64,000 nt of DNA. Source: Hedera helix. Lineage: Eukaryota > Streptophyta > Magnoliopsida > Apiales > Araliaceae. The notes below the pieces were generated by a model. It worked only from the letters and a program-made list of their open reading frames with translations, did not search any database and was not told where the DNA came from. The position numbers and the translations under genes are program-made. The stretch covers positions 48,412,039 through 48,476,038 of the forward strand of contig OX359266.1 of NCBI GenBank assembly GCA_947179155.2, in the 5' to 3' direction. Positions within the stretch are counted from its first letter, which is position 1. Each line of letters begins with the position of its first letter. Below, piece by piece: positions 21,701 to 35,300 of the stretch.

Positions 21701-22456
21701 TCGATTTAAAATAAGTCATTGCCGAACAGGCTATAAGAGAGTACGTATTTGGACTAGGTAATGAAAGAAAGCAAGAAAGATGCTTCCTTCATACATTGCA
21801 GCAACAACTCCAACATCAAAGAGTAACAAGGAGTCAACCACATCTCATTTTCTAAGAATGTAACAGTGAGTCTACGTTCGATCCACCACAAAATACCCAG
21901 GCAATCATAAAATGAGATGAGATACAAAAAAAATATTTAAAATAAATAATAATAAAATTAACGAAATTTGCCGTTTTGAAATTCACTACTCTTATCATTT
22001 GTGACTACAGTTATGCCAATCTAATAAGAATACCTAAGTACTAGTAAATCTCCTAGCTTTAGTCAGTCACAATGCATATATCGTACATAAACTCATAATT
22101 TATTTTATTAATATTCTATTAATTCACCCACCAAACACAACAACAATCATTTACAGATATGTATCTATCCCACAATGTTGATACCCGCAAACAACAAAGT
22201 CCAGAAGATTCCAGTAAAAGAAAGAATGCCCACCTCGAATCTGGGAATTAAGATCCAGATCCACTCGATCTCCACCCCGCAAGAACGGAGGCAACCAAAA
22301 CACAGCAGAGAGCAAAACTGCAACTCCAAGCGACAGAGCAAACACACATCTGAACCGGATAAACCCACTAACCCTGAACCGCTCCTCAGGATTTTGCTGA
22401 GTGTTTTGGGCAGAAAGAATTGAGGGTATAGGCTGCTCTTCCCCGGCCTTTCCCAT
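15605..22456 (-). CDS. Single-pass membrane, Pro/His-rich protein of unknown function, with in-frame TGA
   Basis: Minus-strand exons are 22234-22456, 17412-17548, 16950-17321, then 16453 downward. The first three junctions keep frame. The protein starts MGKAGEEQPIPS, has one hydrophobic segment at residues 36-58 (FALSLGVAVLLSAVFWLPPF), a conserved soluble region in exons 2-3 and a Pro/Ser/His tail with an eight-His run. It resembles the plant family I recall as hydroxyproline-rich-like or DUF7036; function unknown. A TGA at 15863-15865 would end it at 440 residues. Yet the same frame stays open for 29 more codons of proline-rich sequence (NPPPKSVFDAEPPDLIP) to a good donor after 15775, and a short last exon from 15612 would end at TAA 15605-15607. 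So this is either a real premature stop, a natural end, or an error. Intron 1 is 4.7 kb. Confidence 0.75.
15658..15697. repeat. (TA)n microsatellite
   Basis: About 36 bp of TA repeats lie in the last predicted intron of the Pro/His-rich gene, followed by GTATGTATG. Confidence 0.9.
18264..18603. repeat. Perfect 173-bp tandem duplication
   Basis: A unit beginning CAGCTTTCACAAGCATC at 18264 is repeated at 18437 with no difference that I could see. It lies in intron 1 of the Pro/His-rich gene. The identity implies a recent duplication or an assembly artefact. Confidence 0.9.
18750..19171. repeat. Diverged direct duplication of about 205 bp
   Basis: 18750-18953 and 18968-19171 share long words (GCATGAGATGTATGC, AATGCAAAAGAATCCT, GGTTCCATACTTCCGC, CTGTCTCAAATGA) with scattered substitutions and small indels. 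This is an older event than the neighbouring 173-bp duplication. Confidence 0.8.
20409..21732. mobile_element. 1.3-kb terminal-inverted-repeat element without transposase
   Basis: The left end AGCCTATTCAGCAATGACTT matches the reverse complement of the right end AGCCTGTTCGGCAATGACTT at 18 of 20 positions. ACTTATAAGTC-type words recur near both ends. The interior is very AT-rich and non-coding. The target duplication is unclear, so the superfamily is unassigned. A decayed relative lies at 41590-41910. Confidence 0.75.
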
Positions 22457-25400
22457 TGGGAATGTGCGTTGCTTTGTTTAGTCCCCATTGTTGCTTTGCA
22501 ATGCTAATTTTGGTGAAACAGCTGTCATGGCTTCTGTATTTGTTAGAGAGAGAAATAATGGAGGATGGAGGATAGAGAACTAGGAGGGAGAAAAGATCGA
22601 ATTTTTAATATGTTTTAGGGTTTGGACTTTGGAAGGAAGTAGGAAGACTGGAGAATAACTTCTGCAAATCACACTTTAGTGGGAAAGATATGTGTTTTGG
22701 TGGTCTGTTAGGTGGTAACACTGTTTCTTTTTGTAACAAATTTTTCAAGTGGAAGTAAAAATAATGGTTTCTTGTGAAATTGTGGTCAATGGCGGTGTCC
22801 AAGTAAACAAGAAGATAAATGTCCGAGTCGAAAGTAACTTAAATGGTGATTTTAGTAATAAATTAGAGTAATGACAAAACATGATCTTTTGACCAGATTG
22901 TGTGTTTATAACAAATTCCCCAATCCCCTCTTCTCCTGCCTTGTAAATGAGCTTTCTCGACTCTTAAAAGTAATTACTACTTTTCGATTAGGAAAAGTAT
23001 AAATGTATAAAAACTAATGATAAAATATATTTTAATTATTAAAAGATAAAATTTGATATGAAAATTTACTTCAAATTTATTTTTTAATAATTAAAATATA
23101 TTTTATATTTAATTTTTGTGTATATAATAATGTCTTTTTAATTAAAATGTATTATAACTCTTTTATCTTATGAGAGCATTATTTTTATATATGTGATATT
23201 TCTATGACATCACCTCTCACATAAAAATAATGTCTTCATGTGAAAATATTAAATATATATATATACACACACATATCATTCTATTCATGTGAATTTTATT
23301 TTATTTTATTTATTGAAGTTAATTTGTAAAAGATACGTATTCATATTATCTAAAAGTAAAATTCAGATAAATTAATGTCAACTCTAAATTTAAATATGTC
23401 ATAACTTGAGTTCACAAATTAAAATAAGACTTTCTTTAAAACCATTGGTGCATTTATTTATTTTGTTGTCATATTATAATAAACTTAACTTCAATTTAGA
23501 TTTAAAAAAAAAAAAAAACTAGCCATCATTCTGGCAAGTGGCAACAAAGGATGTAACCCATGGTATTCAATATTTTATGGTGGGGATTGCGGAATTAAAT
23601 ATGTACTTATTTCTGGATAACCCAGTATAAAAATGTGGAGTAGTTTGTATGAGTTAAGAGTAATTTCACGCAATTCATGCAAACAGTTATTTCATGCATA
23701 ATATCAATTAATAAACTTTTGAACCTTCGCATTGAATATTTTTTGTTTATGTTTGTGGTCTTAATTAATGGTAGACAAGTCTATATACACGATATTTAAA
23801 TATTATATTTATTTTAATTATTAAAAAATAAAATATGATAAATAAGAATTTTAATATTATATCCTACTTTTTAATGATTAAGATGAATTGAGTGTTTTAA
23901 TATTTTTGTATTTATACTTATTGTCTAATTTTTTTTTGTTTTATAATACAGATAGATAGATTTATAAATAGATAGATACGGTGGAAAAATCCTTCATAAT
24001 CGAGAAAGTATAAGGCAATTAATAATGGTGAGAATTGAATCTTATAATGGGATAATCAAACTAAAATCACGCTCACTCCTGATATTTGTTTCTTAATCTT
24101 GTATATAGTATTTATATTCAGTAAAAAAAAAATATTACTTATAGCTAAAAATGTCACAAAATTATGCTTTAATTGAAAAGACATCCATTAGCATTCATAG
24201 TTTACTCCACGTACTCGTAAAACATGTTGGAAGAGAATTACCGTACACAGTCACTGTGACACTCTTTCTCTTTTGTGGTGAATTATTTTAAATTCAAAAT
24301 GTAAAAAATAATAATAAAATAAATAAATTGGGTCAATGTATTAGGGTACCTTTTCTTTTTTTTATATATACCAAAAATCAATGAACAAGGAGGCGCCAGT
24401 CACGGGAAACAAAAAGTGTGGTTAAAGTTGATAAAAATCCGGCTCATGATCTGATCTTTTTGTGTTTCTGATTACTAGGAGTACTATTTTACTTCCTTTA
24501 CTTTTATTATTTTATTTTTTTTATTTTAAAATTAGAAAAAAGTTTAACTTTATTTACAATAACTATTGTTATTTGTACATAAATCAAATAAATTAATATT
24601 AAATTTAAATTTATCAAATTAACTTCAAATGGTTTTAATGTATCTTTGACTTTTAATGAAATCGATATTTTTACGAGCAAATCTGATATTTTCGTAAAAC
24701 TCTCCTCGTATAAATAATAATTAAGTTTCAGATTCATGTAAGTAAAATCTTATATAAATATTAATTTTTATTTGTGAAAGTAGAATTTTAATTTTAAAAC
24801 TATCCGATATGAAATATTTGTAGCATTATGTTAAATAATGTTTTACCTGCCAAATATTGATCTGCCCAATAATCTTATACCACTAACGGACAGTTCACAA
24901 ATTGAGTGAACATTATATATTTACTTATATATTGTTATAAATAATCATTTTAAAATTAATGATTATAATAAATAGGGGATAACGAATTAATAACACTTAG
25001 ATTCAAAAATATTACAAGTTGACTTTAACAAATCAAAATAAAACTATTTTTATACCGACGATATAATAATAAATTTTAGAGATTACACGTAATCTAATTG
25101 AAACTTGCAGATTATGCATTTTGAGAAGAAAAAAAATTAAGAAATTTTGATTATGTTAATAATAACTAAAGTAATTTTATCATCATGGCTAAATTTACAT
25201 AATTTGTTAACAAAATTAAAACTCTTTGATTTTTTCTAGAGTCACAAAATTGATAGATTTGCATTGAATTGTGTAAAATATTAGTTTACATACGTCCCTA
25301 TAGAATTGATTTTCTATATTATTATATACAAGGTAATATTGCCATTAAAGTAACACAAAAAATAATGTATAACTTTTTTTAACAAGAAGTACTACTTTTT

Positions 25401-25778
25401 ATATAATTTATAATATTCACAATTGTATTGATTAAGATTAAAAAAAATTGTGTCAATTTTGAATTTAAAAATATTTTAAATTGAATTTAAAAAATTAATA
25501 ATAGTTTATATTTTAAAATTTTGATAATATTATTTAAGACTGATGTATTGGGCAACTTGTTTTCTCTTTATTCATTGCGCCTTGTTTGTAAGTTTTGGGG
25601 TTAAGGAATATTAAGGCTTTTTAAGTAAAAAAAAATGATGAAAATTTATTTGTCTTAATTTTGGTTATAAATTTATTTAAACAAGTATCATTATAAAGTC
25701 TCCAAATAGGACGTCAACCTTATTAGACTTTGATTGTTGATCAGACCAATGTATCAACGACCAAAGTAGGGTTTGAAT

Positions 25779-26159
25779 CAATATTCTCAGAACCGGTTCG
25801 TTCAGCGAACCGAAAAAATTACTAGGTGGATGGATCACTGGTTCAACCGGTGGTCGAATCGTTATTGAATCAGTGACGTTATAAATATATAAAAATATAT
25901 ATTATTAATAATTAATAAAATTTTAAAACATTTAATTTTTTGTAAGCTAAAATATAGTGAAATTATGTTATATTATTGGTAAAAAAAAATACTTCAAAAC
26001 ATGTTCAACCGGGTCAATTAACCGGTTTTACCGGTTGAACCGATGGTCAACCGGTTATTGACCAAAATTGATTAATCGGTCCAAACCGAATCGAAAAAGA
26101 AACCGGTTCTCGGTTCAACTGGTCGAACCGTCGGTTCCAAACCGATTTTAATAACATTG
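25779..26159. mobile_element. 381-bp hAT-type MITE rich in ACCGGTT
   Basis: The left terminus CAATATTCTCAGAACCGGTT matches the reverse complement of the right terminus, CAATGTTATTAAAATCGGTT. A perfect 8-bp target duplication GTTTGAAT lies at 25771-25778 and 26160-26167. AACCGGTT and GGTTCAACCGG-type words are clustered toward both ends with an AT-rich centre. There is no coding capacity. Confidence 0.88.
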
Positions 26160-26225
26160 GTTTGAATGTTTAAAAAGAAAATTGAAGCCCTTGACTCAGA
26201 CCAAACTTTTGACCACTGAAATTTA

Positions 26226-26226
<1 letters not shown>

Positions 26227-26273
<47 letters not shown>
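26227..26273. repeat. (TA)n microsatellite
   Basis: An uninterrupted TA run of about 46 bp. Confidence 0.9.
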
Positions 26274-26276
<3 letters not shown>

Positions 26277-28270
26277 TAGTTTGGGCTATTAATAGTTGGT
26301 TCTTGATAGGGAATCTTGGGACGCCGAGTGGCCGAGTTTGTCAGCTAGTGTGCGTTTGTGCCATGCCATGTACTTTTTTTCCATAGAACTGGGTGAGGGC
26401 CCTGAAGGCAGACTGTTATTTTTCCCCCTATGTTGGACATTTGGGTTTCTAGAAAGAACTTTTAAGAGTCGAAAGAAAATAAATAAATAAAAAATGGATT
26501 CGTCGCCCAAGACCTTCAGTACTAGAAATGGGTTGTAGCCTGTAGGTAACCATTAAAACAGACTAGGTCAGACTTGTTCATAAATTGTATAAGCCCAGGT
26601 CTTGACATAACTCAGGCTAAGCCGGGTCCAACCAAAGGTTCACTATGGTTTATTTGCAAGTCTACGTATTGGGCCTTGACTATACAGATCCATGTCAGAC
26701 CCAGTCCAAATTATAGGCTCCAGGCCAGGCCTTTTGTGCACCCATTTATCATTATTATAGGACACGAATGTTTTTCATGTTTTTCTTATGTTTATGTCAA
26801 AGATAATTTAGGAATATAAGGATTTAATACCATGATTGACTATTCAAATTGTTGTAATTCCTCAAACTATTACTAATACGCGTAGAGATGGAGTAAATTC
26901 AGATTTGTTCAGGAATTAAATTATGTCATATAGGAAAGAAAATTAGACAAATTTGTGTCGAATTATAATTATAATATATATAAATAAGAGCATTTTATTT
27001 ATTATATATCTCTCCAAAATAATTATCCTTAATACTTTTAATTTTTTTTTAATATTGCAATTTTTTTTAATCGAATTATAACTGTAATGTATGTATATAT
27101 ATGAGATAGATAGAAATTAAAAATATCTCTACCTTAATTATTTTATCTTATTATATAAATTTTTACATTAATCATAATTTAAATTCCTCACATACTTATT
27201 GATATATATAAATTATTTTTCAATACTTTTTCATATAATTAATAATCAAAAAAATAAAATAAAGATTAGAAATATATATCATTTATTTTCGCAAATTTTT
27301 GAGTGCTTTTAGAACATTTTCAACAGACTCTTCAACCACTTTAAAATGTTCAAATAGGTGAGGTATATTATAAAAATTATCTCCAACAACCTCTTCAATT
27401 TTAGTCATCAAATCTATAATCTCATTCTCTCTCTTCAAATTTAATAAATTGATTTTACCTCTTCAAAATATTTATTTTTTCGCGTTACAAAGACCATTAC
27501 TCCACTCCTTCGCGTCTTCCCCATGCATACGCACCGTCCTTCTACCATTTTATTCCTAATTCCTAATACAATTGCTTACATTTTTTTTAACTCCTACACT
27601 TTCTTTTTCTTAACTGTCTTTTAGATTAAATTTGTGTTTCTTTTTACCAGACATTTTTATATTATAAAGAAAAGTAATTATTTCATTTTTCATACTTATC
27701 ATTTTTTTTTATAAATAAATTGCCCAAAAATAATAACTTAGTTATAAATCTTTCTTTATTTAATGTACAAAATTACATGTTCAAATTAATCAAAGAGCTA
27801 AATGAATGAAGTAATATAATATAATTAAATTATATCATTTTTATTTACTGTATATAAATATAAATGCAATATAACATGAATGTTATTAATTATTTCAAAT
27901 GTATTTTATTTTCTAGAATGTTATCTTTTTAAAAAATGATTGTTATTAATTATTTCGAATGTTATCAATTATTATTGTTTTAAGTCAAATACTATATTAA
28001 TTAAATTAAAGAGACTGGTAAAATATAAAATATTAAAGTAATAAATGATATTTTTTAAATTATTACGTAGGCCTCTAAAGTACTTTACTTTGCACATTAA
28101 TCGACCTGTCATAATCGGAGGCGCGACAGTAACATTCTCACAGAAATTACGATAGCAGAGAAACAAATCTCCGTTGAAACAAGTTCTGTATTACGAACGC
28201 GTCTCTCTCTCTCGGATGTTGCTTTTTTCGATCTTTTCTCATAGTGGGAGAAACTGAAGGGTATTGAACT

Positions 28271-28278
28271 TAGGGTTT
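28271..28278 (+). promoter_or_regulatory. Telo-box-like motif in SPT6 leader
   Basis: TAGGGTTT, the reverse of AAACCCTA, lies 79 bp before the SPT6 start codon. This word is common near start sites of plant growth and translation genes. Its role here is inferred from position only. Confidence 0.45.
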
Positions 28279-28356
28279 CGTAGAAATCTGCATTCCATTT
28301 TTATTACTAGGATTTCGTTTTGTTTGCCCTAACTCTCCTTTTTCTAGTCGAAAAAA

Positions 28357-29285
28357 ATGGCTGGGAAAAAAGCTGTGATTTCAGACGGCGAAGGTGACAA
28401 TTCACCTTCTTTTTATTAGTTTTCTAGAAATATGGTTTTGATGTCTGTTTATTTATTTATTTTGCATTTCGTTTGCAGAGGAGGATGAGAGAGAAGACCG
28501 TGACGAGGATGTTGATGATGACGAAGAAGACGGTAAAAATTAGCTCACATTTTTGTTATATGTGACGGTGCTTTGTTGGAGGTTGTTTGAGGTTTCATTT
28601 GATTTCCGTTCCTTTATTTTTTTGCCTCAGTGATGTTGGTTTCTGGTGAGATATTACAGTATTCTACCATACTGGTGATTTTCATCATTTATTTTGCATG
28701 GATTTTATGTGAGTTGATAAATTGAATTTGTGGATAAGAGTTTCTCAGTTTTTTGGGTTTTATCAACGGTTTTGTTGATTGAAGGATGCTTGTCTTCGGG
28801 GGAAGATTAAGTCTGTCAAAGTGATGCCCATCCCCAGTGTTTAACATGAGATATCTTGATCTGTATAGGGAAGGGATGCATCAATAGAAAAATGTGATCT
28901 GGAAGAGTAAGTTCACTGGTATTCATTGGGGGTTAGGGGTTTTTGGGGGCTATTATTTTCTGGTGAAACAAGCACATTCTCGTGCATTTCACTTGCATAC
29001 CCTTAATCTAGCATTTTTCTTTTGCTAAATCTTAATCTAGCATTTTGGGTGATTTATAGAGTTTAAAATCTATAGACTCTAATGGTTTTTTCCTATCCTA
29101 CTTGTTTCTACTTTCTTGGGTTGCAGTTCTTAATATGTACTTAACTTTATTTTTTGGTTGCTTTTTCTTTTTCTTTTTGCCACAATGAGTTAAAGCATTA
29201 GAAGTCCTACTTCTGCGTAGTGTTGCTATATTGGTGTTGCATTTATGTACCCACAACCTTCAGTAGATTAGAACTTATTTTATCT

Positions 29286-29346
<61 letters not shown>

Positions 29347-32300
29347 TCTCATGGTATTTGTTTCACTCCTGACCTTGAGCAGAAGAAGGACAAGATGAAT
29401 ATGAGAAAGATGGGTTTATAGTAGACGATGTCGATGAAGAAGAACAACAGGAAGAGGAAGAAGATGGTAGAGCAAACAGTGACGAGGAAAGGCAAAAGAA
29501 GAAGAAACGGAAGAAAAAGTGAGTGATTTCTTGTGAACCCGTTTATCATTTTGCATGTGTTACTCAGTTAATCACTTTTTATTCCTCCAATGTTAGGGAA
29601 TCGGAGAGGAATTATGTTCTTGATGAAGATGATTATGAGCTCCTTGAGGATAACAACATCACGGGTTTCCATCGTCCAAAGGTGATTGTTAGGACCTTCA
29701 TTGGGCATTGACTTGTTAACAGTATTACAGCTGCTATTTGCTGACGTGTTAATGTTTGTTTGCTAGGAAAGCAAAAAGTTCAAGCGGCTGAAAAAAGCTC
29801 AGAGGGACGCTGAGTTTGGGCGTGCTGGATTTTCTGATGATGATGAGTTTGACAGAAGTGGGAAGCGTGGGCGAACGGCTGAGGAGAAGCTCAAACACAG
29901 CTTATTTGGTGATGATGAGGGTAAACTTGGTTGATAATATTTTTTTGTTAGACATGCACATTTATGATCCTTTCACTAACATTTGCCTGCAACATAATAG
30001 AACAACAACTTGAAGACAGAGAAGAGGAGCAACCAGAAGAAGACGAGGATGCTGACATTAGGGATGAGGATGAAATGGCTGACTTTATTGTTAGTGAAGA
30101 GGAAGTTGATGAGCATGGAGCTCCTGTGAGGTAAATTTTGTGATGGATGGACATTGTTTATGTGTGAATTTTTTATTTAGATTTTTTAGATAATTTATAT
30201 ATCGATCCATCATGTAGGAGGAAGGTAAAAAAGAAAAAGCCTAGGCAGGCACCAGGAGTTTCATCGTCAGCTCTACAGGAAGCTCATGACATATTTGGTG
30301 ATGTTGAGGATCTGTTGAAGCTCCGCGAGCAAGAATTGTCAAAAATGGGCAGATATAATGATGAATCGGGTGAATGGAAGGAAAGAAGGCTTGAAGATGA
30401 ATTTGAACCAATCATTCTCTCGGAGAAGTATATGACGAAGAAGGATGACAAGATTCGGGAAATAGATTTTCCAGAAAGAATGCAGGTAACATTAACAACT
30501 TATGAATTTTATTTGAACTTTGCAATGTCAGCCAAGGTGCATGGGTTACAATCTTTGTTCTTACCTTTTAGATATCTGAAGAAAGCACAGGGCCTCCTCC
30601 AACAGATGAATCAAGTATAGATGTGGAGAGTAACTGGATTTGTAATCAACTTGCAACCAACATGGTACATTTATTTGGGAAAAATTTAGGGTCTACTGAA
30701 GAAGGTCAGGAGCTGTCAATAGTTAAGGAAGATGTGATGAGATTTTTGGAATTTATGCATGTGCAGAAGTTAGATGTAAGTACTGTATTTTTAATATTGC
30801 TACACTTTCTTCATCTTTTTTCAGATGCATCTCTGAATTAGTAGACCATATTTTCTTGTAAATAGGTCCCATTTATTGCCATGTATCGAAAGGAAGAGTG
30901 TCCAAGTCTATTTAAAGATCCAGAGCAGCATGAAACATATGAGTTTCAGAATAAGTCTGACGAAAAACCAGCGTTAAGGTGGCATAAGGTACATAGAATG
31001 ATCATTGGATTATTGTACTGCTTTTAGTATATTGAAGTGGTTACATTCTGAATGAAATTTTAGATTAAGATTTTGCGCTTTTCTTTGTTGCAGGTACTTT
31101 GGGCCATCCTGGACTTGGATAGAAAATGGTTACTTCTCCAAAAACGGAAGAGTGCCCTACAGCTATACTATAGCAAGCGATATGAAGAGGAATCACAAAG
31201 CATATATGATGAAACTAGGCTCGATTTGAATAAACAGCTGTTTGAATCTATTACTAAGTCACTCAAGGCAGCTGAGTCAGAACGAGAGGTTGACGATGTG
31301 GACTCAAAGTTTAACTTGCACTTTCATCCAGGGGAGATTGGTGTTGATGAAGGGCAATATAAGAGACCAAAGAGGAAATCACAGTATAGTAGTTGCAGTA
31401 AGGCTGGGCTGTGGGAGGTAGCTAGCAAGTTTGGCTATAGTTCTGAGCAATTTGGACTGCAGATATCTCTGGAGAAAATGGTAAGTTTATTTTGTTATTA
31501 ATTACGGTTGAATTGCTGATTTAACACTGACATGTGGTTTTGCTCTGCCATTTTCTTGCAGAGAATGGATGAACTGGAGGATGCCAAGGAAACCCCAGAA
31601 GAGATGGCTTCAAAGTTTACATGTGCGATGTTTGAAACACCACAAAATGTGCTTAGAGGTGCTAGGCACATGGTGAGGCTATTATCCCTCTTTTCTGTAT
31701 AGTTACTCTATACTATGCGTATAATACTTGATCTCAAAATCCAACAACATATTTGATTAAGCTTGCAATTTTTTTCGCTGTTCCAGGCAGCAGTTGAGAT
31801 TAGCTGTGAACCCTGTGTCCGGAAATATGTTCGTAGTATCTTTATGGATAATGCCGTAGTATCAACATTTCCTACATCTGATGGAAATTTGGCTATTGAT
31901 ACTTTTCATCAGTATGCAGCGGTAAAATGGTTACGAGAGAAGCCTCTAACTAAATTTAAGGATGCTCAATGGCTTCTTATTCAGAAGGCCGAGGAGGAGA
32001 AGCTTATTCAAGTTATAATTAATCTTCCAGAAAATGTTCTGAATAAACTTATAAGTGACTCTAATGATTTGTATCTCAGTGATGGAGTGAGCAAATCTGC
32101 TCAATTATGGAATGAACAGAGGAAGTTGATATTGCAGGATGCCTTTTTCACTTTTCTTCTACCTTCAATGGGGAAGGAAGCAAGATCTTTGCTGACCAGT
32201 AGAGCAAAAAGTTGGTTACTTTTCGATTACGGAAAGCTTTTATGGGATAAAGTCTCTGTGGCACCATATCAGCAGAAGGAACAGGATGCAAACTCAGATG

Positions 32301-35300
32301 ATGAGGCTGCGCCAAGAGTACTGGCTTGCTGTTGGGGCCCTGGAAAGCCTGCAACCACTTTTGTGATGTTGGATTCATCTGGAGAAGTCCTGGATGTGTT
32401 GTATGCTGGTTCCCTCAGCAACCGTGGCCAAAATGTTAATGACCAGCAACGCAAAAAGAATGATCAGCAAAGGGTTTTAAAGTTCATGACAGACCATCAA
32501 CCACATGTTGTTGTTCTTGGAGCTGTAAACTTGTCTTGTACGAGGTTAAAGGAAGATATTTACGAGGTACGCTTTCTTGAAATATTTTTGGTCATCTTCA
32601 TGCCTACTCATCTCTTTGTTGTATGAAGAAATCTCGTCAGAAGGTTAAATGTGTGAACTCACATTCTGGTTTAAGCCAAATTATGACCCATGTGCTATCA
32701 TATGGTCCCACTAATATATATACATCGCAGAGGGTGCTCGGTGTAATCATATTTTCTGTTTAATTGATTGACAATAGTTATTATATAGTTGGAAGTACAG
32801 ATATAGATTGATTTTCTCTTGTTATTATAACAGATCATCTTCAAGATGGTGGAGGATAATCCTAGAGATGTTGGTCATGAGATGGATGGTCTAAACATTA
32901 TATATGGCGATGAATCTCTTCCCCATCTATATGAGAATTCTCGTATTTCGTCAAACCAGCTTCCTTCGCAGCCAGGTAAATTACCTTCATAGGTTAATAC
33001 TTGATGAGATCTTCTATTTGTATTTATATTTCTTCTCCTTTCAGGTATTGTCAAGCGTGCTGTGGCACTTGGTCGTCATCTTCAAAATCCGTTGGCAATG
33101 GCTGCAACACTATGTGGATCAGGGAAAGAGATATTATCTTGGAAATTTAGTCCCTTGGAGAGCTTTCTTACTCCTGATGAGAAGTACGGGATGGTTGAAC
33201 AGGTGATGGTAGACGTGACTAATCAAGTGGGGCTTGACATTAATTTGGCAGCAAGCCACGAGTGGTTATTTTCTTCGTTGCAGTTTATTTCTGGGCTTGG
33301 ACCCAGGAAGGCAGCATCTCTGATGAGGTCCTTGGTAAGAGCTGGGGCTATCTTCACACGGAAAGACTTGTTGACAGCGCATGGTCTTGGAAAAAAGGTT
33401 TTTGTCAATGCAGTTGGTTTCTTACGAGTCCGGCGAAACGGAATGGCTGCCGGTAGCAGTCAATATATCGATTTGTTGGATGATACACGAATACATCCAG
33501 AATCTTATGGTCTTGCACAGGAGTTGGCCAAAGATGTATATCTTGCAGATGTTCAAGATGATATAAACGATGACGATGATATGCTGGAGATGGCAATAGA
33601 GCATGTCAGAGAGAAACCACACCTGTTGAAGTCTCTTGAGGTGCATGAATATGCTAAATCCAAGCATCGTGAGAATAAAATAGAAACCCTCAATAATATT
33701 AGATTGGAGTTGATACAAGGTTTTCAAGATTGGCGCAAACAATATGCGGAGCCAAGTCAAGATGAAGAATTCTGTATGGTATCTGGGGAGACTGAGGACA
33801 ATCTTGCTGAAGGAAAAATTGTGCAGGCAACGGTACGCAGGGTGCAGTCCCAAAGGGCAATTTGTGTTCTTGACTCTGGATTGATGGGTATGCTAAGTAA
33901 GGAAGACTACACTGATGATTGGAGGGAGGTAACTGATTTGACTGAGAAGCTGAATGAAGGTGATATGATAACTTGCAGAATCAAATCGATCCTAAAGAAT
34001 AGGTACCAGGTGTTCTTAAGTTGTAGGGAAAGCGAGATGAGGAGTAATCGATATCAGAATGATCAAGACTTGGACCCATACTATCACGAGGACCATAGCA
34101 GGTTACTGGGCAATCAGGACAAAATTCGTAAGCAAAAAGAGCTTGCCAAAAAGCATTTCAAGCCAAGGATGATAGTTCATCCTCGCTTCCAGAATATTAC
34201 AGCTGATGAAGCAATGGAGGTGCATTCTTGCTAATTTTAAATCTTCCGTGCATGACTTCTCAAAAATATAAAATCTTCCATGCATGTTCACATGTATTTA
34301 CACTGGATATAGCAGTGTAGTTGTAGTTTCAGTTGAGCCATATCCTACAATATAACCACAATTGTAGTGCCACACACTGCCTTTTAGTTTATTAGAAGTG
34401 GAAACGGTATTTATGGAAAAATTGCAATACATGTTACCCGCTTTCATATGGTGGAATTAGCATCGCATATATTTACTTAAAACGATTAATCTTGTTGGTT
34501 ACAAATTCATAACATGACTTTGTATTACATGTACCTCTTAATTTTGTAATACGCTAGCAAGCTTTTGTGAGATTTATATCTAAATTTTAATAATCATTGC
34601 TAGAATACTACATGAATTGGGCTTTGTTTTAGAAAATGTTGTACCTTTCTACAAAGGGCAATCCTATGATATGTAGTTTATCTCTTTACACTTTGCTTTA
34701 TCTGATGTTTATTTTCTTGTGTTTGCATAGCTCTTGTGCGATAAGGATCCGGGTGAAAGTATTGTCCGTCCTAGTTCTCGAGGACCCTCATATTTAAGTT
34801 TGACACTCAAAGTCTATGATGGGGTTTATGCTCACAAGGACATGATCGAAGGTGGAAAGGAACACAAGGACATAACAAGCTTGCTTCGTATTGGGAAAAC
34901 ATTAAAAATAGGAGAGGACACATTTGAGGATTTAGATGAGGTTAATATCTTACCTTTGAGTGCTTGGTTTTGGAGTCTTGTTCTATACTTGATTGTCATA
35001 ACTGGGGTTTGGCTATCCTTACTTCAAAGTTGAACTATTTGAATTTTTCTTCATCTTTAGAGATATACCCTTGAAGATTCGCAATTTCATGTTTCTGTTT
35101 TAGCGGTAATTAAATTTCTGTTATCATAGCTAATGATAGTTGTAGAATTTTCATCCATCGGTTATATTATAGAACTTGTGATGATGTTTGTTTGTTGACA
35201 TCATTATCAATCTTACCTTCTCTCCCTAATTTCTAGTTTAAAGATTATACTTAAAGAAATAGCGTCAAAAATTAATAACCTTCGGATCATAGCTATTGAA

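Larger units (their letters stand above)
22457..28200. other. Divergent intergenic region between the Pro/His-rich gene and SPT6
   Basis: 5.7 kb of mostly AT-rich DNA lies between divergently transcribed genes. 22457-22600 is the probable leader of the minus-strand gene. 25779-26159 is a MITE and 26227-26273 a (TA)n run. 26300-26540 is less AT-rich, with a short open frame on either strand that I do not recognise. 26560-26750 has words such as CAGGCCAGGCC and may be a decayed element end. No gene or RNA is supported. Confidence 0.6.

Noticed and set aside
22165..22488. Second minus-strand frame overlapping exon 1 of the Pro/His-rich gene
   Set aside because: Exon 1 in the other frame has the donor and phase that join to exon 2. 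This one is a shadow.
26289..26510. Short frames on both strands in a less AT-rich patch
   Set aside because: Neither reading matches a known protein. Insufficient evidence for a gene.
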